From JACVRW01 sp046735115 (GTDB lineage: Bacteria; Actinomycetota; Thermoleophilia; Solirubrobacterales; Thermoleophilaceae): a stretch of 8,959 nucleotides of DNA. Both the position numbers and the translations under genes were made by a program. Below are positions 1 to 5,668 of the stretch, piece by piece. The DNA is taken from the NCBI GenBank assembly GCA_046735115.1, contig JBKPSR010000161.1, positions 1 through 8,959 on the forward strand, read 5' to 3'. The notes beneath the pieces are model-generated. The model was not told the origin of the DNA. It saw only the letters and a list, made by a program, of their open reading frames with translations, and made no database searches. Each line of letters begins with the position of its first letter. Positions within the stretch are counted from its first letter, which is position 1.

Positions 1-105
1 CGGATCCGGGCGGACAGCGAACTACGCATTGAGGAGCAGAACGAGATCGGCCGCGGGATAGCGGAGCGCTTCCTGGCGGAAGCCGCCCGCGCCGCCGCTC
101 TCTGA
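1..105 (+). CDS. C-terminal end of an unrecognised protein (partial)
   Basis: An open frame enters from the left edge in frame 1 and ends with TGA at 103-105, giving the last 34 residues of a protein. The visible part is charged and looks helical (ending ...FLAEAARAAAL), with no recognisable motif, so I assign no function. It is supported as coding by the sense of its reading frame, the Glu/Arg/Ala-rich helical composition, and a strong hairpin that starts 3 nt after its stop codon, where a transcript end would be expected. It could be spurious, because only about 100 bases are visible. Confidence 0.5.
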   Translation, partial: RIRADSELRIEEQNEIGRGIAERFLAEAARAAAL

Positions 106-107
106 GA

Positions 108-156
108 CGACGATCCTGCCCGAGTGTTGGCTACCAACACCAGAACAGGATCGTCG
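108..156. terminator. Nested double-stem hairpin between converging genes
   Basis: Bases 108-118 (CGACGATCCTG) and 146-156 are perfect inverted repeats (11 bp). Inside them, 124-130 (GTGTTGG) and 134-140 (CCAACAC) form a second perfect 7-bp stem with a 3-nt CTA loop. The two stems are separated by a symmetrical 5+5 nt internal loop. It starts 3 nt after the stop of the left partial gene and lies 13 nt beyond the stop of the converging membrane-protein gene, so it is placed to end transcription from both sides. No T-tract follows on either strand, so a classic intrinsic terminator is not shown. A U-less terminator, an RNA-stabilising 3' structure or a protein-binding site are alternatives. Confidence 0.5.
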
Positions 157-168
157 GGCCGAATATCG

Positions 169-1035
169 TCAGCCGGGAGGGTCCGACCCGGTCCCCTCAG
201 TGCTCGTAGTTGGCCCCGTTTGGCGGGGCGGCGCCTCCGGAGCCGGCGGCGGCGCGGGCTCCGCCGGAGTTGGGGCGGGGCCGCCGGCGGGCTCCGTCGC
301 CGTCGGCGCCTCGCCGCTCGGCGTGACCTGGCCTCCGGCGCCGGTCCCCAGCACCGGCTCTCCTCTCAGCGCCTTCAGCTCGAAGAACAGCACCGCTGCG
401 GCGAGCGCGCTCAGTGGCGCCACCAGCAGGCGGACGATCAGGTCGCCCACCGCGTAGCCCGCGAACGAGTCGGTCACGCTGTTGGCGAGCGCCTGGATCA
501 CAGCCGTGACGACGAACTGGAGCAGGAATAGGACGAGGATCACGCCGAAGACCTGCCACCCATTGCCGCGGACAAGCTCGCGGCTTCGTCCGAACGCCGC
601 GATCGCGTCGCTTCGCTCGATCACGATCACCGGCGCGATCACGGCCCAGATCGTGAGCAGGAACAGGCCGGGGATGATCAAGAGCAGCAGGCCGATCCCG
701 ATGCCGAGTCCCGCGAGGATGCCGGCAACGATCAACGGCCCCAGGACCGGGGTGACGGAGCTGATGAGCGAGCCGACGGTGTGGTCGCGCCGCCCGTCGA
801 GTATGTCCCTCGCCGCCTCGACGACCATCCCCTGGAACCAGTAGGTCGCAATCGTGGCGACGGCCGCGACGATGATCGCGCCGAAAATGCTCACGTCCCC
901 GGCGTAGATGATCCCGTTGATCAGCGCCACCGGAACGAAGATGGCCAGCGCGGCCGGGATCAGCAGCGTGAACTGGTCGCGATAGATGTCGAAGATGCGC
1001 TCGAAGACCCGAGCGGTGTCGAGCTTTGCGTTCAT
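169..1035 (-). CDS. Multi-pass membrane protein with Pro/Ala-rich C-terminal tail (GPDPase_memb/YciC-like)
   Basis: The 288-residue product starts with a soluble stretch (ARVFERIFDIYRDQF) and then has about six hydrophobic segments near residues 21-42, 48-68, 93-117, 118-140, 161-184 and 196-218. The pattern of a FDIYRDQF-type entry helix, an IIPGLFLL turn and an APVIVIE stretch recalls the membrane domain fused to some glycerophosphodiester phosphodiesterases and YciC-like proteins. Those families have no well-defined activity as stand-alone domains, so I name no reaction. Residues from about 225 to 288 are a low-complexity Pro/Ala/Thr/Gly tail. I chose ATG at 1035 because the protein's conserved-looking part begins there, it does not overlap the divergent yqgE gene, and TAGATT sits exactly 7 nt upstream. 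Upstream in-frame starts at 1077 and 1143 would run into yqgE. No Shine-Dalgarno is visible at 1035. Confidence 0.8.
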   Translation of the reverse strand: MNAKLDTARVFERIFDIYRDQFTLLIPAALAIFVPVALINGIIYAGDVSIFGAIIVAAVATIATYWFQGMVVEAARDILDGRRDHTVGSLISSVTPVLGPLIVAGILAGLGIGIGLLLLIIPGLFLLTIWAVIAPVIVIERSDAIAAFGRSRELVRGNGWQVFGVILVLFLLQFVVTAVIQALANSVTDSFAGYAVGDLIVRLLVAPLSALAAAVLFFELKALRGEPVLGTGAGGQVTPSGEAPTATEPAGGPAPTPAEPAPPPAPEAPPRQTGPTTSTEGTGSDPPG

Positions 1036-1042
1036 GCCCGAG

Positions 1043-1048
1043 AATCTA
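1043..1048 (-). promoter_or_regulatory. Candidate -10 element TAGATT of a leaderless promoter
   Basis: Read on the minus strand, TAGATT is followed by 7 nt and then the ATG of the membrane protein at 1035. It lies in the only A+T-rich patch (about 1041-1051) of this region. TANNNT about 7 nt before a start codon is the known arrangement of leaderless promoters in actinobacteria. No -35 match is visible, and transcription has not been shown. Confidence 0.35.
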
Positions 1049-1053
1049 TTGCT

Positions 1054-1581
1054 GTGCCGGACAGTCTGCGTGGACATCTCCTGATCGCCGCCCCGTCGCT
1101 CTTCGACTATTTCCGTCGCACGGTCGTTCTTGTCATCGAGCACACGCCCGAGGGGGCCATGGGCGTCGTGCTCGGCCGTGAGACCGAGACGCGGGTGGCG
1201 GACGCCGTGCCGGCGCTCGCGGAGCTGCCGGGCGCGGACGACGTCGTCTACCTAGGGGGGCCGGTCTCGCCGGAGTCGGTCGTCGCTCTCGGCGACTTCG
1301 ATGAACCCGAGGAGGCCGGGCTGCGCGTGGTCGGCTCGCTCGGAACGCTCGACCCCGACGGCGCGAACGACTCGCTTCGGCGCGTGCGCGTGTTCGCCGG
1401 CTATGCGGGCTGGGCGGCCGGCCAGCTCGACGGCGAGCTCGAGCAGGACGCCTGGATCGTCGCCGGCGCCGATCCCGAGGACCCCTTCCGCACGGGGGAC
1501 ATCTGGTCAGGCGCGCTCGAGCGCAAGGGTGGGCGCTACCGGCTGATGGCGACGATGCCCGCCGACCCGTCGCTCAACTGA
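1054..1581 (+). CDS. yqgE: YqgE/AlgH family protein (UPF0301)
   Basis: The 175-residue product has the whole family signature. At the N-terminus is SLRGHLLIAAPSLFD followed by FRRTVVLVIEH (residues 4-30), then GAMGVVLGR (34-42), YLGGPV (66-71) and RVFAGYAGWAAGQLDGEL (112-129), and the family-typical end MATMPADPSLN. The length is normal for the family (about 175-190). The family is cytosolic and its biochemical role is unsettled; the name AlgH comes from an effect on alginate regulation in Pseudomonas. I chose GTG at 1054 because it places the family's N-terminal SLRG four residues in. The longer open frame back to 781 lies opposite the membrane-protein gene and has no family similarity. No clear Shine-Dalgarno is present; GAGAAT 8 nt before the GTG is a weak -10 candidate. 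Its last 8 bases overlap the end of the converging GST-like gene. Confidence 0.93.
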   Translation: MPDSLRGHLLIAAPSLFDYFRRTVVLVIEHTPEGAMGVVLGRETETRVADAVPALAELPGADDVVYLGGPVSPESVVALGDFDEPEEAGLRVVGSLGTLDPDGANDSLRRVRVFAGYAGWAAGQLDGELEQDAWIVAGADPEDPFRTGDIWSGALERKGGRYRLMATMPADPSLN

Positions 1582-2296
1582 CGGCCGGCAGCCCGCGTGG
1601 GATCGGCCCGGCCCAGTCGGGGAACACGCGCCGCGCCGCGGAGGCGCAGGCCCGTCCCTCCACCTGCTCGGACAGGTCCTCGAACTCGAGCAGCACGCGC
1701 ACGCTCGACAGGATCTGGAAGTCAGCCGCGTTCGGCGCCGCCCCGCCGATCGTGCCGTCGGCGATGAGGCGGTCGACATGGTCGAGCAGGCCGGGCAGAC
1801 GCTCGAGGGAGGCGCGCACGGTCGCCTCGTCCGCGTGCGACAGTTGGGCCACCCGGCGGATCACCGGCATGAACGACCATTGGAGAAGGCCCGCCCCAGG
1901 CAGCCTCATCACCTCGGTGCCCATCCAGATCCGCGCGGCCTCGTCGGTCATCATCAGGTACCGGAACAGGCGGCGCGGCAGCGGCTGAAGCATCCGCTCG
2001 CCCCAGCGCTCGGCCTCCTCGACCGCCTCGCGTGCCTCGGGGTCCCGAGGCAGCAGCGGACGCTCGGGCAGGAGCTCGTCCAAAACACGCGTAATCTGGC
2101 GGCTGCCCTGCACCTGCCGCCCGTCGAGCTCCAGCGCCGGCACGGTATGGCGTTCGAACCCGGCCGCGCGCACGAGGAGCGGATGGAGGCCGGGCATGAG
2201 GGTCACGACGCGGTGGGAAATGCGCTTGTGGCGCAGCATCGCGGCGGCGGCGGCGGACGGGTTCGAGATCGGGATGACGTAGATGCGCGCGGCCAT
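1574..2296 (-). CDS. Glutathione S-transferase family protein
   Basis: The 240-residue product has a two-domain GST layout. The N-terminal thioredoxin-like half (about 1-78) carries the cis-proline motif TVPALELDG (Pro53) and SRQI (65-68), at the place of the usual glutathione-binding ES/QS-x-x-I. The C-terminal half (about 85-225) is all-helical and contains APNAADFQIL (187-196), matching the N-capping/hydrophobic-staple region of GST C-domains. A candidate active-site Ser12 lies in ISNPS. The substrate is unknown. Actinobacteria often use mycothiol instead of glutathione, so a thiol other than glutathione is possible. ATG at 2294-2296 overlaps the stop of the upstream hydrolase gene (TGATG), so translation is probably coupled. 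A run of five alanines (15-19) comes from a GCG repeat. It is the last gene of the envelope operon and converges with yqgE. Confidence 0.83.
   Translation of the reverse strand: MAARIYVIPISNPSAAAAAMLRHKRISHRVVTLMPGLHPLLVRAAGFERHTVPALELDGRQVQGSRQITRVLDELLPERPLLPRDPEAREAVEEAERWGERMLQPLPRRLFRYLMMTDEAARIWMGTEVMRLPGAGLLQWSFMPVIRRVAQLSHADEATVRASLERLPGLLDHVDRLIADGTIGGAAPNAADFQILSSVRVLLEFEDLSEQVEGRACASAARRVFPDWAGPIPRGLPAVS
2241..2256. repeat. Short GCG trinucleotide run
   Basis: Five GCG units plus one base encode the five consecutive alanines at residues 15-19 of the GST-like protein, on the first helix of its thioredoxin fold. Slippage would change the alanine count without a frameshift. Runs of this size are common in DNA this GC-rich. 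Confidence 0.5.
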
Positions 2297-2862
2297 CAGC
2301 GGCAGCGCCGCACCAGCCGGCCGACGGCGGCCGCCCTTGCTGCATAGCCGGCGGCCGAGACGTGGACGCCGTCGCGGGCGAGCCACTCGCGGTGCCGGCG
2401 CACCATCCGGACCCAGTTGAGGACGAGCAGGTTGTCCCGGCGCTCGTCCTCGTCGGCGAGCACCCGGTTGTAGCCTCGGTAGCTCACACCGCGGTACGCC
2501 GGGCGCACGATGTTTGCCCACACCACGCAGCGGCCGCTGCCTGCGACATCCATGACGTCGGTGACCGCCGCGCGGAAGCCGGCGGTCTGGCGCGGATCGT
2601 CGTTCGTCCCGAGGCTCACGTGGACCACGCGCGCGAGCGAGCTCCCGTAGCGGCGCAGCACGTCGTCCCCCTCGGACGCGTGGCGGCTGACCTTCGTCGA
2701 CTGGCGCACCCGCCAGTCCGGCAGCTCCGTCGGGATGTACGGCCGCGTGCCCTCCGCCAGCGAGTCGCCGACGACGAAGAGACGCCGCTCGGCCGCCTGC
2801 GCCGCGGGCGCCAGCGCCGCGATCGCGATGGCCGCGCCCACCAGGGTGAGCACACGCTTCAT
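2296..2862 (-). CDS. Secreted SGNH/GDSL-type hydrolase
   Basis: The 188-residue product begins with a signal peptide: KR, a hydrophobic stretch to about residue 20, and an AQA|AE cleavage site near 23. The mature part has the SGNH blocks in order: VVGDSLAEG with nucleophile Ser34, LGTND (84-88) with the oxyanion-hole Asn87, and DGVHVSAAGY with Asp164 and His167. It is therefore a complete serine esterase or acyltransferase core of small size, exported from the cytoplasm. Two cysteines (111 and 187) could form a disulfide. The ATG overlaps the stop of the membrane-anchored SGNH gene (ATGA, 2859-2862), and its own stop overlaps the start of the GST-like gene. Coming after an MBOAT and another SGNH protein, it could add or remove acyl groups on a surface glycan; the direction is not visible from sequence. 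Confidence 0.9.
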   Translation of the reverse strand: MKRVLTLVGAAIAIAALAPAAQAAERRLFVVGDSLAEGTRPYIPTELPDWRVRQSTKVSRHASEGDDVLRRYGSSLARVVHVSLGTNDDPRQTAGFRAAVTDVMDVAGSGRCVVWANIVRPAYRGVSYRGYNRVLADEDERRDNLLVLNWVRMVRRHREWLARDGVHVSAAGYAARAAAVGRLVRRCR

Positions 2863-3839
2863 CGGCCCCGCAGCGCGGGGAAGTCCTCTGCCATGGCGTC
2901 GAGGATAAGCCGGACGGGCGCCACGGCGCCGTCACGCGTGAAGTGGATGCCGTCCGCCTGGCGGGCGAGCACCCGCCTGCCGTCGATCTTCAGCGTGTCG
3001 CTGTACTTCCCGCCGTTCAGGGTCGAGTAGATGTCCACGTAGCGGAGCGCCGGGATCGCGCGTGTCGCCCGCTCCGCCGCCCGGTTCTGCGACGCGAAGA
3101 TGTCGTTGAACTCGGAGTCGCGCGCGGTCGGCGGAGGCACCCAGTAGACCGGCCGCTCGCCGTCGCCCGAGAGCGCCTTCGCCACCACCGCCACGCGGCG
3201 CGCGAACTCCGTCTCCCAGCCCGGCGTGCCCGGCTCGTACAGCGCCCCGTCAGGCGTCTGCACGTTGAAGCCGTCGTTGTCGCCGATCGCCATCACGACG
3301 GCGTCCGGGTCGCGCGCGGCGACCTCCTGCTGCGCGTTGATCTCCCAGTTGAAGAACGCCGGGTTGGTCAGCCCGGTGCCGTTCCGCGGCACGGTCGTCA
3401 CATCGAGCAGGCCCTCGGGGCTCTGATCGACGAGCCGCTGGCCCAAGAACGCGGCCTGCGAGTCGCCCGTCACGAGCACCTGGAGCGGCCTCGCAGTGGT
3501 CGGCTGCGCGAAGCTCTGACGCTCGTCCTTGCGCCGGTTCCGGCGCAGGATCGCCGTCGAGCCGCGCTCCAGTTCCGTGCCGGAGGCGGTCTTCTCCTCC
3601 TGCCCGAAGGCCAGGTCGAGGCCTTTGCGCGGCAGGTGGAAGCCGACCGCGCCCGCGACGTCGTCGACCGGGCGTCCGACCGAGAGCACGATGTCGCGGG
3701 TCGTGCCCGGCTTCATTCCCTCGCCCGCGCGCACGACCGCCTCCGAGTTGAACAGCCACGCGATCGCGAGGGCGATCACGATCACGCCGAGCACCCGGCC
3801 CGCCGGCATCGTGAGGTCTCTGTCGCGCAGCGGCTCCAT
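2859..3839 (-). CDS. Membrane-anchored SGNH-like protein (DUF459 type), probable O-acylation partner
   Basis: The 326-residue product has a short basic cytoplasmic start, one membrane helix (about 15-31), a basic low-complexity spacer (about 80-115) and a C-terminal SGNH domain outside the membrane. Visible blocks are VTGDSQAAFLG with Ser127, AIGDNDGFN with Asn188, and ADGIHFTRDGA with Asp296 and His299, so the catalytic set is complete. The DSQA and DGIHFT wording fits the DUF459 branch of SGNH hydrolases. Its ATG lies 3 nt after the MBOAT stop, with no Shine-Dalgarno, suggesting re-initiation. By analogy with AlgJ/AlgX or PatB beside their MBOAT partners, it probably takes acyl groups delivered across the membrane and attaches them to an extracytoplasmic glycan. 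Acceptor and acyl group are unknown. An internal start at Met11 would keep the membrane helix. Confidence 0.87.
   Translation of the reverse strand: MEPLRDRDLTMPAGRVLGVIVIALAIAWLFNSEAVVRAGEGMKPGTTRDIVLSVGRPVDDVAGAVGFHLPRKGLDLAFGQEEKTASGTELERGSTAILRRNRRKDERQSFAQPTTARPLQVLVTGDSQAAFLGQRLVDQSPEGLLDVTTVPRNGTGLTNPAFFNWEINAQQEVAARDPDAVVMAIGDNDGFNVQTPDGALYEPGTPGWETEFARRVAVVAKALSGDGERPVYWVPPPTARDSEFNDIFASQNRAAERATRAIPALRYVDIYSTLNGGKYSDTLKIDGRRVLARQADGIHFTRDGAVAPVRLILDAMAEDFPALRGR
2866..2880 (-). promoter_or_regulatory. GC hairpin covering the ribosome-binding region of the secreted hydrolase gene
   Basis: CCCCGC and GCGGGG form a perfect 6-bp stem with a 3-nt loop, ending 3 nt before the ATG at 2862. 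The 3' arm on the minus strand (GCGGGG) is the only G-rich, Shine-Dalgarno-like sequence before that start, so the hairpin would hide it. A ribosome finishing the upstream gene, whose stop overlaps this ATG, would melt it. Coupling is inferred; chance GC pairing is the alternative. Confidence 0.35.
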
Positions 3840-3842
3840 GGG

Positions 3843-5243
3843 TCAGAACTGGTAGTAGATGAACGGCGCCACGCCCTGCTGCCCGACGGCCGCGTCGGCG
3901 GCGACGATGAGCGCGCCGACGGCGAGTCCCTGAACCGCGACCGGCCGCGACACAAGCCACGCCTCGGCGTCCCGCCAGCGTTCGCGTGGAACCGCCTGGA
4001 TCGCGATCGCGGCGACGACGAGGAACACGAGCGGGAGCGTCACGAGGGGCGACGGTCCGGAGAGGCCGAGCCCGCCCAGGACGTCGAAGGCAGTCGCGAG
4101 ATCCGGCGCGCGGAAGAAGACCCAGGCCACGCACACCACGTTGAACGTGACGAGCCAGGCGGCCCAGGCCGGCAGCCGGAAGGCGGGGAAGCGCTCGCGG
4201 GCGAAGCGCTCGGCCGACAGCGCGGTTCCGTGGATGCCGCCCCAGACGACGAACGTCCAGGCCGCGCCGTGCCACAGGCCGCCCAGGAGCATCGTGACCA
4301 TCAGGTTGCGGTACGTCTTCAGGCGCCCGCCGCGGTCGCCGCCCAGCGGGATGTAGAGGTAGTCGCGCAGCCACCGCGACAGCGTCATGTGCCAGCGCCG
4401 CCAGAAGTCGCGGAGCGAGAGCGCGAGATAGGGCCGGTTGAAGTTCTGAGGAAGCTGGTAGCCCAGGAGCAGCGCCAGCCCGATCGCCATGTCGGCGTAG
4501 CCGGAGAAGTCGCAGTAGATCTGCGCCGCGAAGCCGTAGAACGCCAGCGTCAGCTCGCTCGCGGAGTGCGCCGGCGGATCGCTGTAGACCGGGTCGACGA
4601 TGCGCCGCGCCAGCTCGTCGGCGATCACCGTCTTCTTCACGAGCCCGCCGACGATCAGGAACATCGCGGGGCCGGCGAGCACCGAGCGCGGGTCGCGCGG
4701 CGTGCGCAGCTGCGGCAGCAGCTCGTTCGCGCGGACGATAGGGCCGGCGACGATGTGCGGGAAGAACGCCTGGAGGATCGCCACGTCCACGAGCGACGCC
4801 GCCGGGGTCTCGCCCCGGTAGACGTCGACGACGTACGAGATCGCCTGGAACGTGAAGAAGGAGATGCCGATCGGGAGGACGATCTGGACCACCGGCAGGG
4901 GCGAGCCGAGCCCGATCGAGTCGAGGGCGCCGTCCAGCTCGGAGACGAAGAAGCCGAGGTACTTGAAGACGCCGAGCAGCCCGAGGTCGAAGACGATCGC
5001 CAGAGTCAGTGTGCGCTTCCGCGCTGCGTGGGACGGGCTCCGCGCGATCGCCTGCCCGGCGACGGTGTTGACCAGGCTGGAGGCGATCAGGAGCAGCACC
5101 CAGCGCCAGTCGACCCAGCCGTAGAAGAAATACGAGGCGGCGATGATGAACGGCCGCCAGGCGCGCGGGTGCGGCATGAGCGCCCAGGACAGGACGAACA
5201 CGACGGCGAAGAAGGCGGCGAACTCGATCGTCGGGAAGCTCAC
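3843..5243 (-). CDS. MBOAT family O-acyltransferase (AlgI-like)
   Basis: The 466-residue product is a multi-pass membrane protein of normal length for bacterial AlgI-like MBOAT enzymes. Family landmarks are ASYFFYGWVDW near the N-terminus, LPIGISFFTFQ (123-133), FFPHIVAGPI (160-169), YCDFSGYADMAIG (243-255), the DFWRRWHMTLSRWLRDYLY block (279-297), and LLGGLWHGAAW (319-329) with the expected catalytic His325. A further conserved His338 lies in GGIHG, and it ends in FIYYQF, as many family members do. Such enzymes move acyl groups across the membrane for O-acylation of extracellular polymers. The GTG start is supported by AAGGAG 8 nt upstream. The 63-bp gap to the preceding gene holds an A+T-rich patch with GACAAT (5265-5270) but no convincing -35, so an own promoter is possible yet weak. 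It opens the tightly packed four-gene module. Confidence 0.95.
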   Translation of the reverse strand: MSFPTIEFAAFFAVVFVLSWALMPHPRAWRPFIIAASYFFYGWVDWRWVLLLIASSLVNTVAGQAIARSPSHAARKRTLTLAIVFDLGLLGVFKYLGFFVSELDGALDSIGLGSPLPVVQIVLPIGISFFTFQAISYVVDVYRGETPAASLVDVAILQAFFPHIVAGPIVRANELLPQLRTPRDPRSVLAGPAMFLIVGGLVKKTVIADELARRIVDPVYSDPPAHSASELTLAFYGFAAQIYCDFSGYADMAIGLALLLGYQLPQNFNRPYLALSLRDFWRRWHMTLSRWLRDYLYIPLGGDRGGRLKTYRNLMVTMLLGGLWHGAAWTFVVWGGIHGTALSAERFARERFPAFRLPAWAAWLVTFNVVCVAWVFFRAPDLATAFDVLGGLGLSGPSPLVTLPLVFLVVAAIAIQAVPRERWRDAEAWLVSRPVAVQGLAVGALIVAADAAVGQQGVAPFIYYQF

Positions 5244-5251
5244 GCAGGCTG

Positions 5252-5257
5252 CTCCTT
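5252..5257 (-). promoter_or_regulatory. Strong Shine-Dalgarno AAGGAG of the MBOAT gene
   Basis: AAGGAG on the minus strand stands 8 nt before the GTG at 5243 and fixes that start. It is the only clear, well-spaced ribosome-binding site I find for any gene in the window. Confidence 0.8.
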
Positions 5258-5306
5258 CCCGCGAATTGTCATTGCCGAGGCGGTCGCGGTCCTCAGGAGC
5301 TCAGGC

Positions 5307-5663
5307 TCACACCGTGACTTCCGGGTGCCGGGTGCGCAGGTGGTCCGCGAGCGTCGCGCGCACCCACTGCCGCTCCTCGCTGCTCGCCAGCCGGTAGCGG
5401 CCGAGCAGCTCCTTCTGTGACTCGAGCGGGAGCCCGGCGATCTCCCAGCTCACGGCGAGCCGCTCGAACAAGAGCTCCACACGCCGCTGCCAGCGGTCCT
5501 CGGCCGAGGCTGCCGGCCTCGCATCCAGCTGCTCGAGCTCGCGGAGCGTGCCGCTCGTCAGCGTGTCGCGCAGGGTCAGCACGTTGCCCTCCGCATCGCG
5601 GTAGTCCGTCGTGCTCGCGGGCGCGCTCTCGCGCTGCCCGCGCCTTCTGGAGCGGCGGCCCAC
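5307..5663 (-). CDS. Small basic hypothetical protein
   Basis: I do not recognise this 118-residue product. It has an Arg-rich start (GRRSRRRGQR), then TTDYRDAEGNVLTLRDTL (18-35), and a helical second half with WQRRVELLFERLAVSWEIAG (58-77) and LLGRYRLASSEERQWVRATL (86-105). No signal peptide, membrane segment or cysteine is present, so it should be cytosolic. Two observations support it as a real gene: a typical amphipathic helix pattern with well-spaced Trp/Leu/Phe, and placement only 5 nt after the ogt stop on the same strand. The GTG start has no Shine-Dalgarno, but TAGGCT lies exactly 7 nt upstream. The basic N-terminus could bind nucleic acid, but that is a guess. A DNA-repair accessory role or simple co-residence in the operon are both open. 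Confidence 0.72.
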   Translation of the reverse strand: MGRRSRRRGQRESAPASTTDYRDAEGNVLTLRDTLTSGTLRELEQLDARPAASAEDRWQRRVELLFERLAVSWEIAGLPLESQKELLGRYRLASSEERQWVRATLADHLRTRHPEVTV

Positions 5664-5668
5664 GGGCG

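Noticed and set aside
781..1053. 91-residue N-terminal extension of the YqgE protein
   Set aside because: It lies opposite the membrane-protein gene, is rich in Arg/Asp, and the family's conserved start matches GTG 1054.
1574..2935. 453-residue version of the GST-like protein
   Set aside because: The upstream extension is the out-of-frame shadow of the secreted SGNH gene. The GST fold begins at the ATG at 2296, which also overlaps the SGNH stop.
5265..5270. GACAAT as a promoter -10 for the MBOAT gene
   Set aside because: It matches TATAAT at four of six positions, but no -35 is visible and a start 7 nt downstream would fall at the Shine-Dalgarno. Too weak to list as a feature.
2943..5420. 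825-codon open frame on the + strand
   Set aside because: It is antisense to the MBOAT and DUF459 genes, which carry full family motifs. Its translation is a low-complexity Arg/His/Asp/Glu/Val mixture typical of a shadow frame in GC-rich DNA.
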